Shown: piece by piece, positions 56,780 through 64,000 of the stretch
Numbering within the stretch: the stretch's first letter is position 1
Layout of the letters: the number at the start of each line of letters is the position of its first letter
DNA from: Methylophilus sp. Leaf416
GTDB taxonomy: Bacteria > Pseudomonadota > Gammaproteobacteria > Burkholderiales > Methylophilaceae
Assembly (NCBI RefSeq): GCF_001424665.1
Contig: NZ_LMQS01000001.1
Location: forward strand, 435,225-499,224
Length of the DNA: 64,000 nt
Direction of reading: 5' to 3'
Translations under genes and position numbers: made by a program
Notes under the pieces: model-generated
What the model was told of the DNA's origin: nothing
Seen by the model: the letters and a program-made list of their open reading frames with translations, nothing else
Database searches by the model: none

Positions 56780-58876
56780 ATGCAATTTTTCCAGCAATTA
56801 AGTATCCAGTCCCGATTATTGTTATTAGTAATCGCGCCGATATTTACCTTATCCTGCTCCCTGCTGATGCTGGATTTCAAAGAGCAGCTGCAACGTGATG
56901 AAGAAAAACTGAGCCAGCATGCGCTGACCACTGCAAAATTTCTCTCAGCCGTTGTGCATAACCAAACAGACCTGCATGGTCGTCCCTATATCGAACGCCT
57001 GCTTAAGGCTAGTCAGCTAGATCGCGAACCTTATCTTTCCCTGATGATTGCGGATGCAGATAAACGCCCGCTGGCACAACTGGGTGCTTCGTTTACCGTA
57101 GGTGATTCATTACCTCGCCAGGACGCTATCGTGATGCAGCAAGCCACGCATGACGTCACTATGGTGAGAGTGTTTACCACTGAACCTAAGCATGCCTTGC
57201 TGGGTTTTGTGTTTGTTGCCATCGATAAAGCAGCTTTGATTGAAGATCACCGCCAGGCGTTTATCAGGAATGTAGGTTACATCACATTAGGGCTGATGCT
57301 GTGCTCAATACTGGTATATTGGGTCAGCCGCTCCATTAGCCAGCCCATTCGCGAGATGACAGCCGCACTGAAGCGCTTCGTGATAGGTAACCAGCACATC
57401 AGCCAGGTGAAAAATACCCTGCCTGAAATTAATTCGCTGCAAACAACGATCAATGAAATCTCGAGAGAGATGCAGCACGTCGAAGCTGACATGCGTCATC
57501 GTATCCAGGATGCCCAGGCACAATTACGTTACCAGGCACGACATGATGCATTAACTGGCCTGGTGAATCGCCAGGAATTGGAAAGACGCCTCCAACAAGC
57601 ATTGGAAGACGTTAAGCAGCACCGTGCAGATCATGTGTTTTGCTACATGGATCTCGACCAGTTCCGCGTCATTAATGACACCTGCGGCCATCCTGCCGGC
57701 GATGAAATGCTGAGACAGATCAGCATGATCCTGAGTCAACGCATACGCGCTGAAGACACATTTGCCAGGCTTGGCGGTGATGAATTCGGCTTACTGCTCA
57801 GCTATTGCCAGGTCGAAAAAGCCATTGAAATCGCCGCTCAATTGCGCCAAATGGTGGAATCATTCCGGTTTATGCATGAAGGCAGGTTGTTTCATACCGG
57901 CATCAGCATAGGTATCGTTGAAGTCACTGCTGACCTGAAAGACGTAGGCCAGATTACCCGGCATGCCGATGCCGCCTGTTATGTGGCTAAAGATAACGGA
58001 CGTAACCAGATACATTTATTCCATCCTGAAGATGATGTGTTACTCAAGCGACATGTGGAGATGGAATGGGTATTGCGCATCAATGAGGCAATAGAACACA
58101 ATGATTTCGTACTGTATTGCCAGGGGATTTTCCCCATGCAACAGAAAGAGTTGCCGCCGTTCTATGAAATTCTGATCCGCAAGCGTGATGAACATGGCGG
58201 CATTATCCCGCCTGCAGAATTTTTACCATCAGCTGAACGCTATCAACTGATGAACAAGATTGATCGCTGGGTTATTCAGCATGCTTTTATGGCTTTGCAG
58301 CCTTTATTCAAAACGCAATCCAGCAACAAACCATTTATCGTCAGCATCAATCTCTCGGGCATGTCTTTAGGCGACCCGACGCTGTTACCTTATATTAAAA
58401 ATTGTTTCAGCAATTACGAAGTTTCTCCCAGTCATGTTTGTTTTGAAGTCACTGAAACTTCAGCCATCATTAATATCGACAACACCATCAAACTGATTAA
58501 CGAATTGAAGCTGATGGGCACGCGCTTTATGCTGGACGACTTTGGCAGTGGCATGTCTTCCTTCAGCTACCTCAAACATTTGCCGGTCGATTTTCTGAAG
58601 ATGGATGGCGCTTATGTGAAAGATATCACCACCAATAAAGTGGATCTGGCGATGGCAAAAGCGATTCAAAGTGTCGCTGAGTCCATGGAAATTGAAACAA
58701 TAGCTGAATACGTTGAAGACCAGGCCACTCTAGACTGCCTGAACGAAATGGGCGTTGCCTATGCACAAGGTTTTTACCTCAACAGGCCGATTCCATTGAG
58801 TGAGGCACTTTCCCGCCATATCGCTACTTCGCAGCCAGCCAAAAAAACAGTCACCACGACTGATACCATTGCTTAG
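56780..58876 (+). CDS. GGDEF-EAL c-di-GMP turnover protein with periplasmic sensor and HAMP
   Basis: The 698-residue protein has two membrane helices (about residues 13-33 and 163-185) enclosing a 130-residue periplasmic sensor, a HAMP segment (SRSISQPIREMTAALKRF), a GGDEF domain (RLGGDEFGLL; inhibitory site RAED) and an EAL domain. The EAL motif reads EIL (YEILIRKR). The metal Glu is kept, as are NLSGMS, FEVTETS, LDDFGSG, LKMD and AQG. EGVE reads EYVE. It may act as a bifunctional enzyme or a phosphodiesterase. Confidence 0.88.
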   Translation: MQFFQQLSIQSRLLLLVIAPIFTLSCSLLMLDFKEQLQRDEEKLSQHALTTAKFLSAVVHNQTDLHGRPYIERLLKASQLDREPYLSLMIADADKRPLAQLGASFTVGDSLPRQDAIVMQQATHDVTMVRVFTTEPKHALLGFVFVAIDKAALIEDHRQAFIRNVGYITLGLMLCSILVYWVSRSISQPIREMTAALKRFVIGNQHISQVKNTLPEINSLQTTINEISREMQHVEADMRHRIQDAQAQLRYQARHDALTGLVNRQELERRLQQALEDVKQHRADHVFCYMDLDQFRVINDTCGHPAGDEMLRQISMILSQRIRAEDTFARLGGDEFGLLLSYCQVEKAIEIAAQLRQMVESFRFMHEGRLFHTGISIGIVEVTADLKDVGQITRHADAACYVAKDNGRNQIHLFHPEDDVLLKRHVEMEWVLRINEAIEHNDFVLYCQGIFPMQQKELPPFYEILIRKRDEHGGIIPPAEFLPSAERYQLMNKIDRWVIQHAFMALQPLFKTQSSNKPFIVSINLSGMSLGDPTLLPYIKNCFSNYEVSPSHVCFEVTETSAIINIDNTIKLINELKLMGTRFMLDDFGSGMSSFSYLKHLPVDFLKMDGAYVKDITTNKVDLAMAKAIQSVAESMEIETIAEYVEDQATLDCLNEMGVAYAQGFYLNRPIPLSEALSRHIATSQPAKKTVTTTDTIA

Positions 58877-58932
58877 TCACTCGTCATCCGCAGCGTGCTT
58901 TAGAGCAATACGGACTTGGCTTCATGTCAGTT

Positions 58933-59331
58933 TCAAAGAAACAGTGTTGTTGCACTTTCTAACGATGCTTGCGTGCGAATATCATCAATTGTGAATATCG
59001 CTTCCTCGCCGATATTTGTCGGAATATCCAGTTCGTTACCCACACTGTTAATACGGATTGAATCAATCGAAATCCCGCTTTCAGTGTAATGTACACCCAC
59101 AATAGCTGCATTCATCACCTGCTGCTGACACTCAGGTAATACTTCATCCATATTGAGCAAAACCACGATAGCCGGTTTGGCATTTGCTGTTGTCAAACCA
59201 TTTTGAGAAATTGAAGAGATCACGTTGGCACTATCGGTGGCCGCCTGGGCGTAAATGGAATGATGCACAGGAAACAGAAAAACAAAAAATACCATGCAAA
59301 AATCGATAGGTCTTTGATGAAATAATTTCAT
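58933..59331 (-). CDS. Secreted protein of unknown function in a Crp-associated unit
   Basis: The 132-residue protein has a signal peptide (about residues 1-30, ending HSIYAQA) and a mature domain of about 100 residues, including AIVVLLNMDEVLPECQQQVMNAAIVGVHYTESGIS in two blocks. It has one cysteine, no lipobox and no known family. The ATG sits 4 bases beyond the stop of the 62-residue peptide gene (overlapping TGATG region), so the two are cotranscribed. Confidence 0.65.
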   Translation of the reverse strand: MKLFHQRPIDFCMVFFVFLFPVHHSIYAQAATDSANVISSISQNGLTTANAKPAIVVLLNMDEVLPECQQQVMNAAIVGVHYTESGISIDSIRINSVGNELDIPTNIGEEAIFTIDDIRTQASLESATTLFL

Positions 59332-59334
59332 ACA

Positions 59335-59523
59335 TCAGGCACCTATCAGAAAAAGAATCAGCGACATGATTGCGACAGGTACAATGACCGCCACCGCACC
59401 AGCACCGGCTAGAAGAACCGCCGTAGAAGTGTTCATGCGACTCACCTTGAGAGAATGACCCTCATGCGTTGGTGGAATTTGAATCCGGTGAGTGTGCTGA
59501 CCTGATAAATGCGATTTCGCCAT
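59335..59523 (-). CDS. Small single-helix membrane protein, unknown
   Basis: The 62-residue peptide starts at 59523 with GTGGAG eight bases upstream. It has a polar His/Lys/Ser-rich first half (MAKSHLSGQHTHRIQIPPTH) and a helix TAVLLAGAGAVAVIVPVAIM at residues 33-58. No homologue is recognised. A longer frame to 59709 was rejected. It is the first gene of a two-gene unit with the secreted 132-residue protein, 56 bp downstream of a Crp-type palindrome. Confidence 0.7.
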   Translation of the reverse strand: MAKSHLSGQHTHRIQIPPTHEGHSLKVSRMNTSTAVLLAGAGAVAVIVPVAIMSLILFLIGA

Positions 59524-59578
59524 GATCAATTCTCCACAAATAGTATTACAGAGTGTTACATTGCTCATTAAAGAATTC

Positions 59579-59594
59579 AGTCTGATAACGTACA
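59579..59594. promoter_or_regulatory. Candidate Crp/Fnr site A (10 of 12 conserved positions)
   Basis: The sequence AGTCTGATAACGTACA matches TGTNCGNTANCGNACA except for two positions in the left arm. Its centre is about 63 bp upstream of the ATG of the 62-residue peptide gene. TAATAC on the minus strand (59543-59548) could be a -10. Confidence 0.5.
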
Positions 59595-59741
59595 CAATCG
59601 ACACACATTCACAGCAACTCCCCAATCTCAAACTCGATTGATTATTGTTTGGATCATCAACTTTCCCGATGCAAACTTTAAGACGGTTTTTCAGATGGAA
59701 AATATTCAAGGCTGATTTACTGCTATTCTAAAACTGGAGTT

Positions 59742-60446
59742 TTAATGAGCAATCATTGTGGACTCATACGTTTGCTTATCCATCTCATAGCAATAACATG
59801 CTTTTTGCAGCAATGCCAGCGGGTTCAATATCTCAATGTGACCCCGGCTGTAATGTACGATTTTAGCTTGCTGTAATTTACTGGCGATATTGTTAATGCC
59901 TGCCCGGCGCACTCCCAACAAAGTCGCCAGTAGCTCCTGGGTGATGGTAAGCGTCGATGTCTGCAGCCGGTCACTATAGGCGAGCAGCAATCGAGCCAGC
60001 CGTTGCTGTACGTTATGCAGGCCATTACACACAGCAGCCTGCGCATGTTGCGCATTCAATACTGCAATATACCGATCCAGACAGATACCGAAGTTTTTGT
60101 TGCTCAACTTGAGGGCATACAAATGCTCTACAGAAATGCGCAGTGCCGTCCCTTGCGCAAGCACGATGGCAGAATACGGCACAAACTGAACACCAAGTGC
60201 TGGCGCGATATCTAACATTCCCTCATTACCAATCAAGGCAATAGCTAATGGCTTATCCAGCGCGTGCTGCAGGATTAAAGCAATGACTCCGCAAGTTGGA
60301 AAATAGATGTATTCAATGGCAATGCCAGGTGCATTGAGTTGTTGTCCTAACGTAAGCTCTACCCATACTCCATACTTTACCAATCGATTTTGGCAACGAC
60401 GATCTAGTTGGTTTATTAGCCTGTTCCAAGTAAGCGCGTGTTCCAT
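59742..60446 (-). CDS. Crp/Fnr family transcriptional regulator 1
   Basis: The 234-residue protein has a cyclic-nucleotide-binding-type jelly roll (LGQQLNAPGIAIEYIYFPTCGVIAL, about residues 33-57, VGNEGMLDI-like loop IGNEGMLDIAPAL) and a C-terminal winged helix (TITQELLATLLGVRRAGI). No Fnr-type N-terminal Cys cluster is present, so it is not an oxygen-sensing Fnr. The ligand is unknown. It is paralogous to the other regulator 230 bases upstream. No ribosome site precedes the ATG; a palindrome lies only 34 bp upstream, so autoregulation is likely. Confidence 0.9.
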   Translation of the reverse strand: MEHALTWNRLINQLDRRCQNRLVKYGVWVELTLGQQLNAPGIAIEYIYFPTCGVIALILQHALDKPLAIALIGNEGMLDIAPALGVQFVPYSAIVLAQGTALRISVEHLYALKLSNKNFGICLDRYIAVLNAQHAQAAVCNGLHNVQQRLARLLLAYSDRLQTSTLTITQELLATLLGVRRAGINNIASKLQQAKIVHYSRGHIEILNPLALLQKACYCYEMDKQTYESTMIAH

Positions 60447-60479
60447 TCAACAAAAATAACATCTATGCAATGTTACGTA

Positions 60480-60495
60480 TGTTCGTTTACACACA
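60480..60495. promoter_or_regulatory. Candidate Crp/Fnr site B (10 of 12 conserved positions)
   Basis: TGTTCGTTTACACACA has two mismatches from the palindrome TGTNCGNTANCGNACA. Its centre is 41 bp upstream of the ATG of regulator 1, so a class II promoter would start transcription at or close to the ATG itself. Confidence 0.5.
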
Positions 60496-60673
60496 TGCGG
60501 AGCATCCCTTCCCGCTTTAGGCATGCTTATCTGTTAGACAGTCACGGCATCTTTAAAGAAAGATGGCCTTAATGAAACCTTACCTAGCTTAGGTTATGAG
60601 GCTTGTATCGGGCTATTACTGGCGCGCATATGTTGCGCAGCAAATATATAAGGAGATGGCAGCTTCAATCAAG

Positions 60674-61423
60674 CTAAATGGTATCGGCTTTTTGATGATG
60701 ATTTCTTTGCATATCCGGGAGTAATCGATCAAATTCTGTTTTAACTACCTGATAGCACTCGCATACTGCCTTTTCCAGCTTGGGTCGGTCCAGTACGCGT
60801 ATGTGCCCACGTGAATACTCTATCATGCCGGCACGTTGCAACCTGCCCGCTGCCTCAGTCACCCCTTCACGTCGTACACCCAGCATATTGGCCATTAACT
60901 CCTGTGTCATATGAAGATCATTTGCAGATAACCTGTCCAGGCTCAGTAATAACCAACGACACAATTGCTGTTCAATCGAATGATGGCGGTTACATACGGC
61001 AGTTTGGGTCATTTGAGTAATTAAGGCCTGTGTGTAGCGCAATAGTAAATGCATCATCGCGCCTCCACGGCTAAATTCCAGTTTTAACAGGCTGGCCCGC
61101 ATTCTATAACCATGGCCTGAACTTTGTACCACAGCACGGCTGGGCGTCGTTTCACCACCCATAAACAATGAAATCCCTAATACCCCTTCATTACCTACGA
61201 CTGCAATTTCCGCGGATGCCCCGCTTTCCAGGACATACAATAAAGACACGATAGAAGTAGTGGGAAAATACACATGCTGGAGCTGACCACCAGACTCGTA
61301 CAGCGTATGCCCCAAGGGCATTGCGACATACTCAAGCATGGGTTCAATTCGGAGATAATCGGATTCTGGCAGCGCCTTCAACAAGTGGTTTTGTTGTGGT
61401 TGTGGAGTGGGCTTGCTAACCAT
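60674..61423 (-). CDS. Crp/Fnr family transcriptional regulator 2
   Basis: The 249-residue protein has a jelly-roll sensor (LGHTLYESGGQLQHVYFPTTSIVSLL, VVGNEGVLGISLFMGGE) and winged helix (HMTQELMANMLGVRREGVTEA, then GMIEYSRGHIRVLD). It is the paralogue of regulator 1: the recognition regions read LGVRRAGI and LGVRREGV. No Fnr cysteines. Its own promoter carries a perfect copy of the palindrome, so autoregulation is expected. Confidence 0.92.
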   Translation of the reverse strand: MVSKPTPQPQQNHLLKALPESDYLRIEPMLEYVAMPLGHTLYESGGQLQHVYFPTTSIVSLLYVLESGASAEIAVVGNEGVLGISLFMGGETTPSRAVVQSSGHGYRMRASLLKLEFSRGGAMMHLLLRYTQALITQMTQTAVCNRHHSIEQQLCRWLLLSLDRLSANDLHMTQELMANMLGVRREGVTEAAGRLQRAGMIEYSRGHIRVLDRPKLEKAVCECYQVVKTEFDRLLPDMQRNHHQKADTI

Positions 61424-61448
61424 ATTCCGCCTTTAGCTGAAAGTTACA

Positions 61449-61454
61449 TGATAG
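61449..61454 (-). promoter_or_regulatory. Candidate -10 element of regulator 2 promoter
   Basis: TATCAT on the minus strand differs from TATAAT at one base. With a start near 61442 the perfect palindrome at 61475-61490 would be centred close to -41, the class II position of Crp-type activators. Confidence 0.5.
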
Positions 61455-61474
61455 TACACCTTACTTATCTCTTA

Positions 61475-61490
61475 TGTGCGATAGCGTACA
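61475..61490. promoter_or_regulatory. Candidate Crp/Fnr site C (perfect)
   Basis: TGTGCGATAGCGTACA fits all twelve fixed positions of TGTNCGNTANCGNACA. Its centre is 59 bp upstream of the regulator 2 start codon. Confidence 0.7.
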
Positions 61491-61635
61491 TTAGGATTCT
61501 TGCATGATGCACAGTGTTAACCTGCCCAAAGCTAACTACATAGATAGTGATGGCGGGATTCACACTTTGACCGAGTCTATCCCAAGCAACATTCTGGTTT
61601 AACTCACGCGCAATCCACACGGAAAAAAGTATAAA

Positions 61636-61658
61636 AAAGCGCCATGCGAATGGCGCTT
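61636..61658 (-). terminator. Terminator after the PEP-CTERM gene C
   Basis: AAAGCGCCAT pairs with ATGGCGCTTT across a 4-base loop. The minus strand continues with a T-run (TTTTTTATAC). It lies 40 bases past the stop codon of PEP-CTERM gene C. Confidence 0.85.
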
Positions 61659-61698
61659 TCTATTTATTATCAAGTCTCAATCCAATGTGATTTCCTTA

Positions 61699-62352
61699 CT
61701 AACCTTTCCTGGTGCGACGTGCACCAATCAAGCCAATCAACCCCAGTCCTGAAAAAACCATCAGGCCGGTTGAAGCTTCCGGTACGGCAGCAGCTGAAGC
61801 AAACCCTTCAGCATTTGAACCGATCCCATTTGATATCACAAAGTTTCCTGATTGATAGTTTGTCGCATTGGTACGGATAATCTGGATGTAACTGGTTGAC
61901 CCAGGTTGAATATCGCCCGTCACCACCGGTACGAAATTAAATCCGATGACACCGGCGTTTGAGCGGTCTGCGTTATCAGAAAACTCACTGCCATTTGCGA
62001 AGATCCCGAAACCAGTTCCAGTCTGATACACATCAACCACACTCGCGCCCAGGCTACTAAAATCAAATCCCGCAAAGCGGTGAACGCCATTCTGGGAGCT
62101 GTCTTCATTGGTGAACTGATAGTAAAAGTCAAAACCTGTGGCGGTTTGATATACGGCAGAACGGGCGGTACCGTTGTAACTGATATTACTGATGGCCGTG
62201 ATAGCACTATCAATCAAAGTGCCACCAAAACCGCTGGCTACGATATCTACGCTAGTGGCCGAAGAATTCGACACGAGTACGGTGGCATGGGCACTACTCA
62301 TTACACCTGCCATAGCAAGGGTAAGGACTAAAATTTTCATTTTCAAATGCAT
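61699..62352 (-). CDS. PEP-CTERM sorting-domain protein C
   Basis: The 217-residue protein has a signal peptide (MHLKMKILVLTLAMAGVMSSAHA) and ends VPEASTGLMVFSGLGLIG with an ARRTRKG tail, the PEP-CTERM signal. The first ATG is chosen because GGAG lies six bases upstream. The middle (SYNGTARSAVYQTATGFDFYYQFTNED in two blocks) is not close to PEP-CTERM genes A and B. It has two candidate Crp-type sites upstream and a terminator downstream. Confidence 0.86.
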   Translation of the reverse strand: MHLKMKILVLTLAMAGVMSSAHATVLVSNSSATSVDIVASGFGGTLIDSAITAISNISYNGTARSAVYQTATGFDFYYQFTNEDSSQNGVHRFAGFDFSSLGASVVDVYQTGTGFGIFANGSEFSDNADRSNAGVIGFNFVPVVTGDIQPGSTSYIQIIRTNATNYQSGNFVISNGIGSNAEGFASAAAVPEASTGLMVFSGLGLIGLIGARRTRKG

Positions 62353-62441
62353 GTCGAGCTCCTTAAGGGGAAGGGATAGCGCAATAAATCAGGTGAACTC
62401 TTGCGCTGATATGCATCATTACTGATTGCAAACGTGAGTTC

Positions 62442-62457
62442 TGTACGCTAGAACACT
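62442..62457. promoter_or_regulatory. Candidate Crp/Fnr site D (9-10 of 12 conserved positions)
   Basis: TGTACGCTAGAACACT keeps the left half site of TGTNCGNTANCGNACA. Its centre is 97 bp upstream of the PEP-CTERM C start; a minus-strand TAATGAT near 62415-62421 would then place it at about -41. Confidence 0.45.
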
Positions 62458-62601
62458 TATCAAAAAAGAGTTCTGGCGTTGGTTGTTTTTTGCCTAATTC
62501 AGTGCAAAAGCAATGAAGACCACCTGGATAAAATTGCCGCTTGAGCTTGGATAAACAGGGTTTATTTTGGGTGATGTTGAGTGATCTTATGCCTGCCCCT
62601 G

Positions 62602-62617
62602 TGTTCGATAGCGTACA
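62602..62617. promoter_or_regulatory. Candidate Crp/Fnr site E (perfect)
   Basis: TGTTCGATAGCGTACA fits all twelve fixed positions. It is 250 bp upstream of the PEP-CTERM C gene, too far for direct class II activation of that gene, and 41 bp before a possible plus-strand start near 62651. Confidence 0.65.
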
Positions 62618-62787
62618 GACACTAATTCAATAACATCTCAATATATGACTTATAAATGTGCTGCAGTTGCCAGAAGATAAATCAATTGCAGAGGACTTTT
62701 AGAAACGTAACTTGTGCTTGTTTAACAGGTGATGAGTTTGTACCACTTAACTCTTTCCCTATGGCTATCCCCTCCATAAGAAAAGGG

Positions 62788-62813
62788 AAATCCCGCTTCG
62801 GCGGGATTTTTTT
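62788..62813. terminator. Terminator between the GH1-like gene and the intergenic region
   Basis: AAATCCCGC pairs with GCGGGATTT around loop TTCG, with a clean run of seven T on the plus strand. On the minus strand the hairpin is followed by CCCTTTTC, a weaker T-run. It lies 75 bases past the GH1-like stop codon and may serve a plus-strand transcript as well. Confidence 0.8.
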
Positions 62814-62887
62814 GCTAGATACGCATTGAAAGATTACAAACCTGTAATGCGCGAAACCGCACACAGGAGAGAAGCCAGTCCAGGTTG

Positions 62888-64000
62888 TTAATTGATAATA
62901 GTGGCAATGACTGGCTTGATTTGCCAATCATGCAAAATGTCTGCCAGTGGCGTATACACTGGTCTTTGACCGGTATTATCAGCATAGCCTAACAACCCTG
63001 CCGGGCAATGCCGGTTATCATCCCAACCTGGATAATCCACCACAGGATAGAGACAGACGCCATCAATCGGAATTCCGGATATTTGCGCTTTAGCCACTTC
63101 ATTAAAAATATAGCTTGCCCAGGCTGCGCGGTTTTCTCCTTCAGCACCCGTTTCCGCCACCAGCATGCGCCGTCCATAGCGCAAATATACTTCAGCCAGC
63201 ATGTCGTACAAAGGCCGGTAAGCCGGCGACGTGGGAGACACTTTTTCACCTCCGATATACCACTGGTTATTGCTGTAATAATTCAGACCGACAATATCCA
63301 GATATTTAGGATCGCCGCCTAAGCCAGGCCATGCTTCACCAATCAGCATATCTAACGCTTCAAATTGTGCTTGTCGATAAGCTTCAGCCTGGCCTTTATC
63401 TCTTGGTCGGTCAATTCTGGGTAATACGTTAATCAACGGCTCAGCGGTGATGAAACGTGCACGAGGGTCTACCTCCCGTATAGCCTCAATCGCAGCGATG
63501 GTAGCACGCACGAGTTGATGTTTCAGCTCCAGTGCGCGTCCCTTCGCTAAAGGATTAAAAAAGGCGACTTCTCCACCGGCCCAGGCCCAAAACGACATTT
63601 CGTTGACTGGGCAAAATAGCGGGATAGTATCTGTTTCATTTTTAATCACGCGTGCCACTTCAGAAGCAAACCGCGAAAACCGTTTCACAAATTCTGGACG
63701 CCAGATGTTCAATCCATCCGGGATGCCATAGTGACTCAGATCCCAGATAACCTGAACTTGAGCGTGATGGGCAGCCTTCACCAGTGGTAAAAAACTTGAC
63801 CAATCATATTCACCTGGCCGGGTTTCAATCAAATGCCATCGCAGGCCATCACGTATGGTTTTAAGCCCATGCGCACTAAGTGCCATGTAATCTTCAAGTG
63901 CCCACCTGTCATGCCTGGTAGAAGCAATCAGGTCCAGCCGTCGCCCATCTCGTCTACGATGTGTCGAACATTCAAACCCGCCCATAAAAAAACTGTTGAA
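62888..64000 (-). CDS. Glycoside hydrolase family 1-like protein (5' end beyond window)
   Basis: The frame stays open through the right edge (reads FNSFF before the first Met), so the start is probably outside. The visible part has the start GGFECSTHRRRDGRRLDL, the acid/base Glu in CPVNEMSFWAWAGG, and the nucleophile Glu in LVAETGAEGENRA. It fits GH1-like beta-glycosidases found in exopolysaccharide or sugar-nucleotide gene sets, and may act on cell-surface glycans. The substrate is unknown. Confidence 0.85.
   Translation of the reverse strand, partial: FNSFFMGGFECSTHRRRDGRRLDLIASTRHDRWALEDYMALSAHGLKTIRDGLRWHLIETRPGEYDWSSFLPLVKAAHHAQVQVIWDLSHYGIPDGLNIWRPEFVKRFSRFASEVARVIKNETDTIPLFCPVNEMSFWAWAGGEVAFFNPLAKGRALELKHQLVRATIAAIEAIREVDPRARFITAEPLINVLPRIDRPRDKGQAEAYRQAQFEALDMLIGEAWPGLGGDPKYLDIVGLNYYSNNQWYIGGEKVSPTSPAYRPLYDMLAEVYLRYGRRMLVAETGAEGENRAAWASYIFNEVAKAQISGIPIDGVCLYPVVDYPGWDDNRHCPAGLLGYADNTGQRPVYTPLADILHDWQIKPVIATIIN

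Larger units (their letters stand above)
62353..62887. other. Gene-less 535-bp region with two Crp-type sites and a terminator
   Basis: No convincing protein gene is present. It contains site D (62442-62457), site E (62602-62617) and a terminator hairpin (62788-62809). From site E to the hairpin, the plus strand has a plausible -10 (CAATAT at 62639-62644) and no reading frame longer than a dozen codons. Confidence 0.6.

Noticed and set aside
59524-59709. Longer N-terminus for the small membrane protein
   Set aside because: The extension has Cys-rich sequence without homology and lies over the palindrome; a ribosome site supports the shorter start.
61444-61460. A sixth Crp-type site next to site C
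   Set aside because: Only about half of the fixed positions match; it is better explained as the -10 region of the promoter.
62682-62927. 81-codon minus-strand frame in the region after the GH1-like gene
   Set aside because: Overlaps the terminator and the end of the GH1-like gene; sequence looks random and has no ribosome site.

Overview
The window looks like a chromosomal segment of a betaproteobacterium, most likely Methylophilaceae or a close relative. The clues are the tpiA-secG-tRNA-Leu-nuo gene order, the many PEP-CTERM proteins, and protein sequences of clear betaproteobacterial type. The genus is an inference; no methanol-oxidation or C1 gene lies in the window to confirm it. Base composition is near balanced, except for an AT-rich island around a TonB-dependent receptor (about 18.4-21.4 kb). 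No insertion sequence, prophage, CRISPR array or rRNA was seen.

Layout. 1-11.3 kb: the respiratory complex I operon (nuoA to the start of nuoL) on the minus strand, preceded by tpiA, secG and tRNA-Leu(GAG). 11.4-15.6 kb: an electrophile/quinone-stress type cluster (old yellow enzyme, YceI, flavodoxin-like protein, pirin) divergent from a LysR regulator, with a strong palindrome between them. 15.6-16.5 kb: a PsiE-like protein and tadA. 16.6-21.4 kb: two paralogous PEP-CTERM proteins and a TonB-dependent receptor. 21.6-25.6 kb: Bax-inhibitor-1-like protein, LpxO-like hydroxylase, nagZ and a methyltransferase. 25.7-30.9 kb: an operon of a queuosine-precursor transporter, two peptide-type ABC permeases and an L,D-transpeptidase, separated by a convergent VIT gene from the matching binding protein, with no ATPase gene. 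30.9-35.3 kb: rlmD, an exonuclease, small unknown proteins and the ydbL/ynbE-type genes. 35.3-38.2 kb: ydbH and cysM in the same operon. 38.4-46.7 kb: a diguanylate cyclase, a Cys-rich secreted protein, dsbB, a lytic transglycosylase, xseA, kup and an M48 lipoprotein. 46.8-52.5 kb: dapD, a GGDEF-EAL protein, a Spx/ArsC-like protein, dapE and prmB. 52.6-58.9 kb: rluB, recJ, an unknown protein and a second GGDEF-EAL protein.

The most interesting part is 58.9-64.0 kb. It holds two paralogous Crp/Fnr-type regulators, a 62-residue membrane peptide followed by a secreted 132-residue protein of unknown function, a PEP-CTERM protein, and the end of a glycoside-hydrolase-1-like gene. A 16-bp palindrome, TGTNCGNTANCGNACA, occurs twice perfectly and three more times with two mismatches, in front of each transcription unit here except the last. 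This points to a small local regulon, probably linked to extracellular polysaccharide or PEP-CTERM export. One perfect copy faces a gene-less stretch that ends in a terminator, so a small RNA is possible there.
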